NCBI GenBank assembly: GCA_016708125.1
Contig: JADJGF010000001.1
Location: forward strand, 4,052,001 to 4,116,000
Source of the DNA: Ignavibacteriota bacterium
Lineage (GTDB): Bacteria; Bacteroidota; Ignavibacteria; Ignavibacteriales; Melioribacteraceae
DNA length: 64,000 nt
Direction: 5' to 3'
Made by a program: the position numbers and the translations under genes. The stretch's first letter is position 1, and each line of letters starts with the position of its first letter. Below are positions 1 through 9,719 of the stretch, piece by piece. Under the pieces are notes generated by a model that made no database searches, was not told where the DNA came from, and was given only the letters and a program-made list of their open reading frames with translations.

Positions 1-1252
1 CAACAAAATTTACTGCATTCACAAAATCCCAATAGACATGATTGGAATTCATTTTAAAAGTTGAATCACTTGGATTAAAATGTAATTTCATGGCAAGCTC
101 ATAATCATAAATAGCAAACTCTTTAGGTAAACTAATCAAGCCTGAATAAAAAGGTATAAAAATATTTATATCAGGACGATAATAAGACAGCCAAATTAGA
201 TCACCAAATTCTTCCGGAATATCTTGGTTTAGCTTCGCAATGAAACTATATTGCGTAAATTCACTACAAATTGTTGCATGATTTTTTTGATGAGGGTTTC
301 CATTTTTGTAAAAATTTGATGCATCTAAATTGCATCCTTCGTAATGATCTCTTAGGATTTCCATTAAATCTTGAACTTGTATTTTTTTATAAGGTTCAAA
401 CGAAAATGGAAAATCATTTTCAATTGAAAAATGATTTTTAGAAAGTAATGAAATCCCACGCCAAATTCTATGGATATTGCCTGGGTGATTTATTGATGTT
501 TCTGCGGTATATGATTTAGCAAAATTAAATTCATTATCATCGCTTGGGTTAAACCAATCTTTCAAAATAGCATATGAAATTATATCATAAGATCCTAGAA
601 AATTTACCGTATCTTTCAGATCAATTTTTCCAATTGTATAATAATTTGGTATTACAGCAATCTCATCATCGGGAACTCTTTGAGCAATCCAATGCTTACC
701 ATATACTGCCGATAAGACCCATGCTTCATTTTTATCCGCAAAAGTATAAGTTCGCCCTGATGAAACATATCCAAATTTATCAATTAAACTTCCGGCAATT
801 TTAACACCATCTTTTGCACTTTTTGCCCTTTCTGCAACTAATCTTCTTAACCAATATAAAATACCACCATTAGTAGAATCTGGATTATCTTCTTTAGATG
901 GACATCCATTAGATACAATAACAACACTTTTATCATTTATAAAGCTATCAGCAACTTTCATTCCAGGAAGTTCAATCCAAATAAATCCATTTGTTTTTTT
1001 TACTTGATTTATTTTTCCACCGTTACATAATTCAATAAATTCATTTTCTTTATGTTCAATCTGAGGTATTTTATATAGATTAACAATTTGCTTTCCATTA
1101 TCATCTTCGTTGTGAGCCACTAAAACTGATCCATCTGATGATGCATTTTTTCCGACTACAATTGTAAAACAATTTAAATCAAACTGATTTTGAGAAAATA
1201 TATTTGAAAAAAATAAAATCTCAAATAGAATGCTAATTGCAACTAATTTCAT
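1..1252 (-). CDS. Peptidase C69-family dipeptidase, secreted (3' end outside window)
   Basis: The frame is open from an ATG at 1252 to the window edge, about 417 codons, so the C-terminus is missing. A hydrophobic signal segment ending in IFSQ precedes Cys28. That cysteine starts the CFTIVVGKNAS.DGS stretch and is followed by VAHNEDD. In the C69/U34 dipeptidase family this cysteine is the N-terminal nucleophile exposed by processing. Further family-like stretches are VIVSNGCPS and WVLSAVYGKHWIAQRVPDDEIAVIPN. The likely role is hydrolysis of dipeptides in the periplasm or outside the cell. No good ribosome binding site precedes the start. A strong terminator lies between it and the upstream giant-protein gene, so it is probably transcribed on its own. 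The family call is from motif recognition. Confidence 0.85.
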   Translation of the reverse strand, partial: MKLVAISILFEILFFSNIFSQNQFDLNCFTIVVGKNASSDGSVLVAHNEDDNGKQIVNLYKIPQIEHKENEFIELCNGGKINQVKKTNGFIWIELPGMKVADSFINDKSVVIVSNGCPSKEDNPDSTNGGILYWLRRLVAERAKSAKDGVKIAGSLIDKFGYVSSGRTYTFADKNEAWVLSAVYGKHWIAQRVPDDEIAVIPNYYTIGKIDLKDTVNFLGSYDIISYAILKDWFNPSDDNEFNFAKSYTAETSINHPGNIHRIWRGISLLSKNHFSIENDFPFSFEPYKKIQVQDLMEILRDHYEGCNLDASNFYKNGNPHQKNHATICSEFTQYSFIAKLNQDIPEEFGDLIWLSYYRPDINIFIPFYSGLISLPKEFAIYDYELAMKLHFNPSDSTFKMNSNHVYWDFVNAVNFV

Positions 1253-1285
1253 TTATAATTATGATAATTTGTTTAAAAACAAAAA

Positions 1286-1328
1286 CCTGAATAGTCATTA
1301 TATAATTATTGGATAATTCCTATTCAGG
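1286..1328 (-). terminator. Rho-independent terminator after the first giant secreted protein gene
   Basis: On the minus strand CCTGAATAG (1328-1320) pairs perfectly with CTATTCAGG (1294-1286) and is followed by a T-rich tract. It lies just past the stop codon at 1339. Confidence 0.8.
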
Positions 1329-1338
1329 CTTAATTAAT

Positions 1339-4300
1339 TTATTTAATTACAGCAAATTTACCTACTTTAACTTCACCTGTTCGTTTCGATTCTACATGAT
1401 ATATATAATAACCTGCGGCTATCTCTAATCCTTCGCTGCTGCGTAAATCCCAATGTACTGTTCCATTGGCTTCTGAATTTAGATCCCAACTATTTTCTCT
1501 GCCTGATACTGAATTATCTACTTCTATCTCATCAATTAGTATTCCGCTTAATGTGAATATACTTATCTTACATTGTGCTGGTATATGCGTAAACATTATT
1601 TGTCTTTTTTGATTCCTTTGCCAATTTGCTACTGCACTTTCCATTGTATTAGTTACTACATACGGATTTGGTACTACTTTTATCTTTTTCATATCTTCTT
1701 CTAATTTCTTTTCATCTAATTCATCCGTTATTCCCTTAACCGAAAACATTAAAGAGTCAGTAAAATGAAATCCTCTATAAAAATCTAAGCGATAGACATC
1801 GTTGGGTTTAGGTAATTCTGTTTCACTGATAACTCTCCTAAAATCGATAGTAAAAATTGTACCTGACCAAATAGTAAATTTTGTTCGTGTGTCGAATCTT
1901 GAATCACCGACAAGGATATAATCTTCTTTCCAATCATAAACTCCATTTGAGTTTACGTCTTGAACTATTAAATCCATCTTTGGATAATTTCCAGCACTAT
2001 CCAAGAAAGTTTTATTTAATACTTTAAAATTAAATTGTTGATTTAATAAAGTATTTACTTTTTCTATTTCATAACCTTGATGATCCTCTAATTTTTTTAA
2101 TAAGAAGTTTGTTCTAGTAGAATCATATACTCCTGTTTCATTCCAAACGATTTCATAATGCCAAGGAAAATATTGATATTTTTGACTTAAATTAATATTT
2201 AATTCTGATTTCCCTTCTACCCATCCGGTATTGCTCCAATTTATTTTTGGGAAAACTGTTGGGAATGTCATTCTTAAACGTAAACCTTCAAATAATTCTG
2301 TAACTATTTCCCTTTCTGCAGTAAGAGCTGTTATTGATTCTGTTTCAAGTGAATCAAAATTTGACCCGGATACATCGTTTTTCGTCTCTAAATAAACTAA
2401 AGAGTCTCCTAAAGAAACATCATAAACTTGAATTTCATCATTATAAAACCTTAAATCATAAGGACTACGATATCGAGCGTTTGGTTCAGCATAACCGCGT
2501 TCTCTAACATTCATTTTTAGTTTATAAGTGTGACCATCTTGAATTTTATTAGGATCAAATAGATCAACTTGCAGATTTATAAGTTTTGCAGCATCAGTTA
2601 ACTCACCTTCAAATGTTGCACCTTCACTCGGATATCCTGCTGATAGTTGATGCGGTTGCACTACTGCAACGTTTTTAGAAATTCTTTTTATTTGTTCATT
2701 TTCATCAATTTCTAAAACGAATATATTTTCAGAAGGTGAAATATTTCTGTCCGGTAATCCATAATCATAAGCAACTAAAACATAATAATAAGTTCTTCCA
2801 TTTTGAACGGTGTTATCAATGAATGAATGAGTTATTCCTTTATCATTTCCTAAGTAATATTGAATACCATTAATTTCTCCGTAGTTAGCGAATCCATATT
2901 TTCCATCTATTAAATCACATTGGAAAATTGGTTTTTTTAATGTCGGTGTACCGTAACCATCAGTAATTACTGTTGGATCTGCAAAATATGGCTCAGTAGA
3001 ACGGAAAATTTTATACCCTTCAAAATCGTTTATATTTTTTGCAAATGATTCTCTAGTAAACCTATCTGCTTTATCATCCCAGCTCAGATATACTTTGCTG
3101 TCACTCGGATTAGCAACTAATGTTGGCATAATTGGGGGCTGTGCGAATCTATAATCTGTCTCATATATTGCTTGAACAATTCTCTTTAATTCAAAAAGTG
3201 CAGGTGCATCATGAGTATCAGAATTTAATCCAGCTAAATTTTCATAAGAATGAAGTTCAGATATTGATATCCTTTCTGTTTGACCTTTCTTTAATTCAAA
3301 AACTCCTGAAGCAAATTGTTCAACAAAATTTTGAGGTACCATTTGTGCATCATCAAAACCGCCTGCTGAATGTAATCTCCATAAATTCTCATCACCTCCA
3401 ACTCCATAAAAATCTCTCGACCAGTTAAAAATATACTTGAATGAAGTTAGACCTAACATATCAGATTCGCTAACATCTGTTTCAGCAAAATTTGGTTCCG
3501 CAATTCCTTCTTTTCTATCCGGTTTACCATTTGCTTCTGTTCCATCTAAATCAGGTCCTTCATAATTTAAATCTGTAGGACCAACCCCATCTAAACCAAC
3601 ATCATCTCCTATTTCTTCTCCATTATCATATTTACCATTATTATTGGCATCAGTCCATTCATTCCAATCTTGATCTTCATCCGCATCCCAATGTTCTTTT
3701 AGATCACTTTCTTTTAAACTGTAAAACTTTAGAAAATCTGATAAATTTGTTATTCCATCATAAGGACCAATTTTTTGAACAGCATCATTATCGCGCTTTT
3801 CATCAATCAAACCATCGTTATCGTTATCTATAAAGTCATCAGCAACTCCAGGGCTTTCTAAAAATGCTAATCCAAATACACCAGGTTCTTTACCTCCCCC
3901 AACTGGTATTCCATCCAAATCCCAAGAATAGCACATGTTAAGTTCCTTATTAAAATATGCTATGTCGTCAGCACCTTCTGATGATTCGCCGCCTACAGCA
4001 TTATCTGTGTACATACCAAAATACATTCCGGGTATATCATATTCCGAAATATTTGCAATTCCATATTCCCAAAATATTGCATCTTGAACTGCTGGATTGC
4101 TCCACTGAAACCCTCGGGTTTGAACTCTAATTCCAACACCTCCCCAAGGGAAACCTCTTTGAATTGTCACATCTGATTTTTTATCACCTATCATCACATC
4201 GGAGAATATCTCACCACTTGATCCATATACTCTTCTTGGAAAATATTTAGAACTTGCTCCATGTGCTAAATATTCTTGATCTTGTGCATCATTCACAACA

Positions 4301-4893
4301 AAAAAACTTTCCAAATCAGCTTTCATTACTCCACGCCCAAATCTTCCATTCCATTCTTTTGCCCATATTAATTCATTCCCCGCAGCAGGCCAGCCTAATG
4401 AGGGCCAAGATTCTGGTAAATTACTCATAGCTGGAGTTTCACTTTGTTCATTGAAATATCCAAATACTGGATAAAAGCCCCATTCTACAGTACCTGCAGG
4501 ATTTCTATCCATGTGTTCTCTGTAACTTGATTGACAAAAATAAAATGTATCTAAATCTGTTCTTGTTAAAATCTCAGATTTATTTGTAACAGGAATAGAA
4601 TCATTTTCTACAAAAACTCTTGCACCAATAAGTAAACAAATTCCATCATGCATTTTTGTTCCATCAAGTGTGTTTGGCCATTTATTTACAAACCAGTTTA
4701 CGTGATCAGCAATTTCGGTTGTGTTTCTGTAAAACATTAAAACGCGATTGCCATTCATCCATCCAGATCTTTCAGCTGCAATATCTCCAGCGGGATCGTC
4801 TGGGCCTTCATATGGGCGACTTTGTGAAAAGATAGCATTACTATAACCTATTAAAAATAGAATAGTTAAAATTAAAATTCTTGAATTTCTCAT
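1339..4893 (-). CDS. Giant secreted protein with C-terminal sorting-like domain (paralogue A)
   Basis: A protein of about 1184 residues. The ATG at 4893 is preferred over one six codons upstream, because the upstream codons contain the AAAGGA ribosome binding site. A signal peptide ends at IFSQ. The mature protein opens with SRPYEGPDDPAGDIAAERSGWM. The middle has Asp-rich runs such as DNDNDGLIDE and DADEDQDWNEW, typical of calcium-binding dockerin or thrombospondin-3-like loops. A fibronectin-III-like part follows (SKVYLSWDDKADRFTRE, YYYVLVAYDYG). The last 100 or so residues (KVVPNPYV to GKFAVIK) look like an outer-surface sorting domain of the type IX kind. It is about three-quarters similar to its upstream neighbour, and nearly identical at the C-terminus. 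No enzymatic function is recognised. Neighbouring TonB and PorV-like genes suggest a surface complex. Confidence 0.8.
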   Translation of the reverse strand: MRNSRILILTILFLIGYSNAIFSQSRPYEGPDDPAGDIAAERSGWMNGNRVLMFYRNTTEIADHVNWFVNKWPNTLDGTKMHDGICLLIGARVFVENDSIPVTNKSEILTRTDLDTFYFCQSSYREHMDRNPAGTVEWGFYPVFGYFNEQSETPAMSNLPESWPSLGWPAAGNELIWAKEWNGRFGRGVMKADLESFFVVNDAQDQEYLAHGASSKYFPRRVYGSSGEIFSDVMIGDKKSDVTIQRGFPWGGVGIRVQTRGFQWSNPAVQDAIFWEYGIANISEYDIPGMYFGMYTDNAVGGESSEGADDIAYFNKELNMCYSWDLDGIPVGGGKEPGVFGLAFLESPGVADDFIDNDNDGLIDEKRDNDAVQKIGPYDGITNLSDFLKFYSLKESDLKEHWDADEDQDWNEWTDANNNGKYDNGEEIGDDVGLDGVGPTDLNYEGPDLDGTEANGKPDRKEGIAEPNFAETDVSESDMLGLTSFKYIFNWSRDFYGVGGDENLWRLHSAGGFDDAQMVPQNFVEQFASGVFELKKGQTERISISELHSYENLAGLNSDTHDAPALFELKRIVQAIYETDYRFAQPPIMPTLVANPSDSKVYLSWDDKADRFTRESFAKNINDFEGYKIFRSTEPYFADPTVITDGYGTPTLKKPIFQCDLIDGKYGFANYGEINGIQYYLGNDKGITHSFIDNTVQNGRTYYYVLVAYDYGLPDRNISPSENIFVLEIDENEQIKRISKNVAVVQPHQLSAGYPSEGATFEGELTDAAKLINLQVDLFDPNKIQDGHTYKLKMNVRERGYAEPNARYRSPYDLRFYNDEIQVYDVSLGDSLVYLETKNDVSGSNFDSLETESITALTAEREIVTELFEGLRLRMTFPTVFPKINWSNTGWVEGKSELNINLSQKYQYFPWHYEIVWNETGVYDSTRTNFLLKKLEDHQGYEIEKVNTLLNQQFNFKVLNKTFLDSAGNYPKMDLIVQDVNSNGVYDWKEDYILVGDSRFDTRTKFTIWSGTIFTIDFRRVISETELPKPNDVYRLDFYRGFHFTDSLMFSVKGITDELDEKKLEEDMKKIKVVPNPYVVTNTMESAVANWQRNQKRQIMFTHIPAQCKISIFTLSGILIDEIEVDNSVSGRENSWDLNSEANGTVHWDLRSSEGLEIAAGYYIYHVESKRTGEVKVGKFAVIK
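1340..1733. repeat. Near-identical coding repeat, copy 1 (pair at 4986-5379)
   Basis: Aligned by eye, about 390 bp encoding the C-terminal sorting domain differs from 4986-5379 at only about four positions. Adjoining sequence (about 1735-1885 against 5381-5530) is clearly diverged. A second nearly identical block follows at about 1890-2232 and 5535-5877. Confidence 0.85.
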
Positions 4894-4983
4894 TATTTTT
4901 CCTTTAACCAAAATTAAATCAACTAATTATATTTTTTAACTTATCTTTTATTATTATTAACTAAATTATTTAGATCTTATACA

Positions 4984-7900
4984 TTATTTAATTACAGCAA
5001 ATTTACCTACTTTCACTTCACCTGTTCTTTTCGATTCTACATGATATATATAATAACCTGCGGCTATCTCTAATCCTTCGCTGCTGCGTAAATCCCAATG
5101 TACTGTTCCATTGGCTTCTGAATTTAAATCCCAACTGTTTTCTCTGCCTGATACTGAATTATCTACTTCTATCTCATCAATTAGTATTCCGCTTAATGTG
5201 AATATACTTATCTTACATTGTGCTGGTATATGCGTAAACATTATTTGTCTTTTTTGATTCCTTTGCCAATTTGCTACTGCACTTTCCATTGTATTAGTTA
5301 CTACATACGGATTTGGTACTACTTTTATCTTTTTCATATCTTCTTCTAATTTCTTTTCATCTAATTCATCCGTTATTCCTGTAACAGTAAACATTAATGA
5401 ATCAGAGTGATGAAAACCTCGCATAAAATCAATCCTATAGACATCGTTGGGTTTTGGCAATTCTGATTCAGTGACAATATTTTTAAAATCTATTGAAAAA
5501 ATTGTACCTGCCCAAAGATAAAGTTTGTTTCGTGTATCGAATCTTGAATCACCGACAAGGATATAATCTTCTTTCCAATCATAAACTCCATTTGAGTTTA
5601 CGTCTTGAACTATTAAATCCATCTTTGGATAATTTCCAGTACTATCCAAGAAAGTTTTATTTAATACTTTAAAATTAAATTGTTGATTTAATAATGTGTT
5701 TACTTTTTCTATCTCGTTCCCTTCATGATCTTCTAATTTTTTTAATAAGAAGTTTGTTCTAGTAGAATCATATACTCCCGTTTCATTCCAAACAATTTCA
5801 TAATGCCAAGGAAAATATTGATACTTGGGACTCAAATTAATATTTAATTCTGATTTCCCTTCTACCCATCCGGTATTTTCAGGATTTATTTTGGGATAAG
5901 TTAAAGGTATAAGCCTCATCCTCAAACGTAAACCTTCAATTAAATCGGTAACAATTTCACGTTCGTTTGTAAGTGCTGTAATTTCATAAACATCAAGAGT
6001 ATCAAAATTTGATCCTGCTAAGTCTTTTTTAGTCTCATGATATACTAATGAATCTCCATTGGTAACATTGTAAATTCTTATTCCATCATTATAATATAGA
6101 ATATCATAAGGACTTCTTAATCGTGCATTCGTCTCAGCAAACCCAGCTTCATGTACATCTAGTTTTAGTTTGTAAGTATTACCGTTTTTTATTTTACTAG
6201 GGTCAAATAAGTCAACTTCAAAATCAATAAATTGTGCAGCATTGGTTTTTTCAACAACATTAGTCTTCCCTTCATTTGGAAAGCCGGCAGCAAACTGATG
6301 CGGTTGCACTACTGCAACATTGGGCGAAATTCTTCTAACATTTTCATTCTCATCAATTTCAAGTATAAACGTGTTTTCTGTGGGTCCAATTTGTCTGTCA
6401 GCCAAACCGTAATCGTATGCAACTAGAACATAATAATAGGTTCTTCCATTTTGAACATTTTCATCAATAAAAGAATGGCGAAGTCCACTATCATCACCTA
6501 ACCAATATTGAATACCGTTAATTGTGCCGTAATTTGCAAAACCTTTTCTATCATTAATTATGTCACATTGGTAAATTGGCGATTTGAGTGTGGGAGAGCC
6601 AAATCCATTTGTAATTATTGTTGGATCTGCCAAATATGGATCAGTTGATCTATATAACTTATATCCTTCAAAATCATTTACATTTTTTGCAAAAGCTTCT
6701 CTTGTAAATTTATCAGCTTTATCATCCCAACTTAAAAATACTTTACTATCACTGGGATTTGTAATTAATGTCGGCATCAAGGGTGGTTGTGCAAACCTAT
6801 AATCAGTTTCATATATTAATTGAACTAATCTTTTAAGCTCAAAAAGTGCGGGGGCTTTATGAAGTTCAGAATTTAAACCTTCTAAAGATTCATAGGCATG
6901 CAGTTCAGACATCGAAATTCTTTCTGTTAAACCTTTCTTAAGCTCAAACACTCCAGATGCAAACTGTTCGACAAAATTTCTTGGATCCATTTGTGCATCA
7001 TCAAAAGGATTTTCAATTGATGTGTGCAATTTCCATAAATTCTCATCGCCTCCAACTCCATAAAAATCTCGTCCCCATTGGAAAATATATTTGAATGAAG
7101 CTAATCCAACCATATCCGATTCACTAATATCTGTTTCAGCAAAATTTGGTTCTGCAATTCCTTCTTTTCTATCCGGTCTATGATTTGCTTCGGTACCATC
7201 AGAATCAGGACCTAAATAATTTAGATCAGAAGGTCCAACACCATCTAATCCAACATCATCTCCCAAATCTTCACCATCGTCATAAATTCCATTATTATTT
7301 AAATCATTCCAATCATTCCAATCTTGATCTTCATCAGCATCCCAATGTTCTTTGAGATCGCTTTCCGTTAGGCTATAAAAATTTAAAAAATTGGATAAAT
7401 TAGTTATTCCATCATAAGGTCCAATTTTTTGTAATGCATTGTTATCTCTTCTTTCATTTGTTAAACCGTCATTATCATTATCAGCATTATCAATAGCAAT
7501 TCCAGGACTTTCTAAGAAAGCAAGTCCGTAAACTCCGGGAGCTTTTCCTCCGCCAACAGGAATTCCGTCCAAGTCCCAAGAATAGCACATATTTAATTCA
7601 AGATTATAATATGCAATATCATCAGCGCCATCAGAAGATTCTCCGCCAACTGCATTATCCGTATAAAGACCAAAGTACATATTTGGTATATCATATTCAG
7701 AAATATTTGCAATTCCATATTCCCAAAATATTGCGTCCTGCACTGCTGGATGGCTCCACTGAAAACCTCTTGCTTGAACTCTAATTCCAATTCCTCCCCA
7801 AGGGAATCCATTTTGAATTGTTACATCTGATTTTTTATCCCCAATTTTTACATCAGAAAAAACACCTCCGTTACCATCATAAATCCTTCTTGGGAAATAC

Positions 7901-8544
7901 TTAACAGTATCTTCCGTTCCAATATATTCTTGATCGTGTGCATCATTTACAACAAAATAACTTTCTTGATCGGCCTTCATTACGCCACGTCCAAATCTGC
8001 CATTCCATTCTTTAGGCCAAATTAATTCATCACCAAATGCTGGCCATCCCAATGGAGGCCATGAATCAGGTAAATTACTCATCGCAGGAGTTTCACTAAG
8101 CTCATTAAAATATCCAAACACTGGATAAAAGCCCCATTCAATTGTACCTGAGGGGTCCTTATCCATATGCTCTCTGTAACTTGATTGACAATAATATAGT
8201 GTATCAAGATCTTTTCTTGTAAGAATTTCTGTACTGTTTGTTACGGGAATAGAATCGTTTTCTACAAAAATTCTTGCTCCAATTAGTAGGCAAATTCCAT
8301 CATGCATTTTAGTACCATCAAGAGTATTTGGCCATTTATTAACAAACCATGTTTGATGATCTGAAATTTCTGTTGTATTTCTATAAAACATGAGAACTCT
8401 ATTCCCAGACATCCACCCGGTACGTTCAGCCGCAATATCTCCCGCAGGATCATCAGGTCCTTCATAAGGGCGACTTTGCGAAAATAAATAAATGTTATAA
8501 ATAGAAAAGATCAATAAAAAAAGAAATTTTACTTTTATTATCAT
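4984..8544 (-). CDS. Giant secreted protein with C-terminal sorting-like domain (paralogue B)
   Basis: A protein of about 1186 residues and the tandem paralogue of the gene downstream, with the same order of parts: signal peptide ending in LFSQ, SRPYEGPDDPAGDIAAERTGWM, Asp-rich calcium-loop-like segments (DNADNDNDGLTNE, DEDQDWNDWND), a fibronectin-III-like region, and a C-terminal domain identical to that of paralogue A. The ATG at 8544 is preferred; a TTG seven codons upstream is the alternative. AAGG lies about ten bases before the ATG. The 1193-aa reading therefore probably carries an artificial N-terminal extension. It lies 71 bp downstream of the PorV-like gene and 90 bp upstream of paralogue A, which suggests co-transcription. 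The function is unknown. The conserved N-terminal half and variable middle suggest a family of surface proteins. Confidence 0.8.
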   Translation of the reverse strand: MIIKVKFLFLLIFSIYNIYLFSQSRPYEGPDDPAGDIAAERTGWMSGNRVLMFYRNTTEISDHQTWFVNKWPNTLDGTKMHDGICLLIGARIFVENDSIPVTNSTEILTRKDLDTLYYCQSSYREHMDKDPSGTIEWGFYPVFGYFNELSETPAMSNLPDSWPPLGWPAFGDELIWPKEWNGRFGRGVMKADQESYFVVNDAHDQEYIGTEDTVKYFPRRIYDGNGGVFSDVKIGDKKSDVTIQNGFPWGGIGIRVQARGFQWSHPAVQDAIFWEYGIANISEYDIPNMYFGLYTDNAVGGESSDGADDIAYYNLELNMCYSWDLDGIPVGGGKAPGVYGLAFLESPGIAIDNADNDNDGLTNERRDNNALQKIGPYDGITNLSNFLNFYSLTESDLKEHWDADEDQDWNDWNDLNNNGIYDDGEDLGDDVGLDGVGPSDLNYLGPDSDGTEANHRPDRKEGIAEPNFAETDISESDMVGLASFKYIFQWGRDFYGVGGDENLWKLHTSIENPFDDAQMDPRNFVEQFASGVFELKKGLTERISMSELHAYESLEGLNSELHKAPALFELKRLVQLIYETDYRFAQPPLMPTLITNPSDSKVFLSWDDKADKFTREAFAKNVNDFEGYKLYRSTDPYLADPTIITNGFGSPTLKSPIYQCDIINDRKGFANYGTINGIQYWLGDDSGLRHSFIDENVQNGRTYYYVLVAYDYGLADRQIGPTENTFILEIDENENVRRISPNVAVVQPHQFAAGFPNEGKTNVVEKTNAAQFIDFEVDLFDPSKIKNGNTYKLKLDVHEAGFAETNARLRSPYDILYYNDGIRIYNVTNGDSLVYHETKKDLAGSNFDTLDVYEITALTNEREIVTDLIEGLRLRMRLIPLTYPKINPENTGWVEGKSELNINLSPKYQYFPWHYEIVWNETGVYDSTRTNFLLKKLEDHEGNEIEKVNTLLNQQFNFKVLNKTFLDSTGNYPKMDLIVQDVNSNGVYDWKEDYILVGDSRFDTRNKLYLWAGTIFSIDFKNIVTESELPKPNDVYRIDFMRGFHHSDSLMFTVTGITDELDEKKLEEDMKKIKVVPNPYVVTNTMESAVANWQRNQKRQIMFTHIPAQCKISIFTLSGILIDEIEVDNSVSGRENSWDLNSEANGTVHWDLRSSEGLEIAAGYYIYHVESKRTGEVKVGKFAVIK
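4986..5379. repeat. Near-identical coding repeat, copy 2 (pair at 1340-1733)
   Basis: Second copy of the C-terminal block, in direct orientation and offset by 3646 bp. The sharp edges of identity suggest gene conversion, or recent duplication plus diversification of the N-terminal part. Confidence 0.85.
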
Positions 8545-8615
8545 ATTTAGTAAACCTTGTTTCAATAAATCAAAAAATTAAAAACTCTAAAAAATCTTGT
8601 TTATTAAATTTGGAT

Positions 8616-9680
8616 CTAAAAAGTAATGCTAACGGTGTATGCATGAAAATTACCCAATAATCCAATATCACGAAATGCATAGTCAATTTTAATATTGTTG
8701 TTTCCTAAATAATTTACAAGAAATCCTGCCCCAAATGACCAGCCATATTCTGAATCTACCATTAAAAGTCCTTTATATCCGCTTCGCAACGCAAATCTTC
8801 CAACTCCGGGTAATGTAAATAAATATTCGCCGCCAATATTTAAATGTTCACTATTATTATTTGGATGCAATGCATCAATAGATAAAGTAACTTTATGATT
8901 TTCTGAATACAACAAGTAACTTGAAACACCAATTCTATAAATTAAAGGTAATTCCCATCCTGTTGTTTCGTATCTTGCAGGAACATATTCAAAATTACCT
9001 CCTTCATCCGGTGCTTCATCAACTGGTCTTTTTAGATCAATTCCATCAAATTGCATTTTTGTACCATAATTTGAAATACTCATCCCAATTTTCATTCCAT
9101 TATCTTTACTTCCAGTCCAAGATAAAAATGATGTATTTACAATAGCTCCAAGATCAAAAGCAACTGCACTTGCCGATTCGTGCCATATTCTTGATGTAAT
9201 ATATTTTCCTGAAAAACCAAATGAGAACCAATCTGCTAATTTTCTACCATATGATAAACTTAAACTTAAATCTAATCCATCAAATTTTTCTCCGGTTCCT
9301 TCTTGTGAAAGAATGGATGTTACATCTTCACTTCCATAACTTACAAATACAAGTCCAAAACCAAAAGTCCCCAAATTTTCATCAACATAACCTAATCCAA
9401 CAAACGAAGAACTTATGTCTGCAATCCATGGTTGATGCATTACCATCAATTCATTTTTATTTAAATATCCTAAACCAGCAGGATTCCAATATATTCCAGA
9501 AACATCATTTACCATGCTTACGTAACTATCTCCCATTGAAATACCTGCCCCACCAAATCCAAGCTCTAAAAAATTAGCACTCGTGGTTCCAATTCTATAT
9601 GGTTTTTGCGCATGCAAATTAGGATTTATCAAAAAAACTAAACCCATTATAAGTACTGTAAAGTAAATGTTTTTTTTCAT
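8616..9680 (-). CDS. PorV/PorQ-like outer-membrane barrel protein
   Basis: About 354 residues with a signal peptide ending in LHAQ. Next comes the family pattern of PorV/PorQ and FadL-like proteins: SANFLELGFGGAGISMGDSYVSMVNDVSGIYWNPAGL, then amphipathic beta strands ending in an aromatic C-terminus (YTVSITF). In type IX secretion PorV shuttles cargo proteins by binding their C-terminal sorting signals. Its position directly upstream of two proteins with such domains fits that role, although dedicated paralogues are common and this one need not be the general PorV. The ATG at 9680 is chosen over the adjacent GTG because AGGAA sits at better spacing. It is 40 bp downstream of the TonB-dependent receptor gene, probably in one operon. 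Confidence 0.85.
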   Translation of the reverse strand: MKKNIYFTVLIMGLVFLINPNLHAQKPYRIGTTSANFLELGFGGAGISMGDSYVSMVNDVSGIYWNPAGLGYLNKNELMVMHQPWIADISSSFVGLGYVDENLGTFGFGLVFVSYGSEDVTSILSQEGTGEKFDGLDLSLSLSYGRKLADWFSFGFSGKYITSRIWHESASAVAFDLGAIVNTSFLSWTGSKDNGMKIGMSISNYGTKMQFDGIDLKRPVDEAPDEGGNFEYVPARYETTGWELPLIYRIGVSSYLLYSENHKVTLSIDALHPNNNSEHLNIGGEYLFTLPGVGRFALRSGYKGLLMVDSEYGWSFGAGFLVNYLGNNNIKIDYAFRDIGLLGNFHAYTVSITF

Positions 9681-9719
9681 CACTGATTCCTTGATAAATT
9701 TCTCTTTTCTAATTAAATG

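Noticed and set aside
574..804. Plus-strand open frame of 76 codons
   Set aside because: It lies antisense within the C69 dipeptidase gene, whose minus-strand frame is open throughout with clear family motifs.
3132..3428. Plus-strand open frame of 98 codons
   Set aside because: Antisense shadow of giant paralogue A; low-complexity His/Leu/Gln-rich sequence typical of reversed AT-rich code.
9221..9577. Plus-strand open frame of 118 codons
   Set aside because: Antisense to the PorV-like gene, with no ribosome binding site and no domain.
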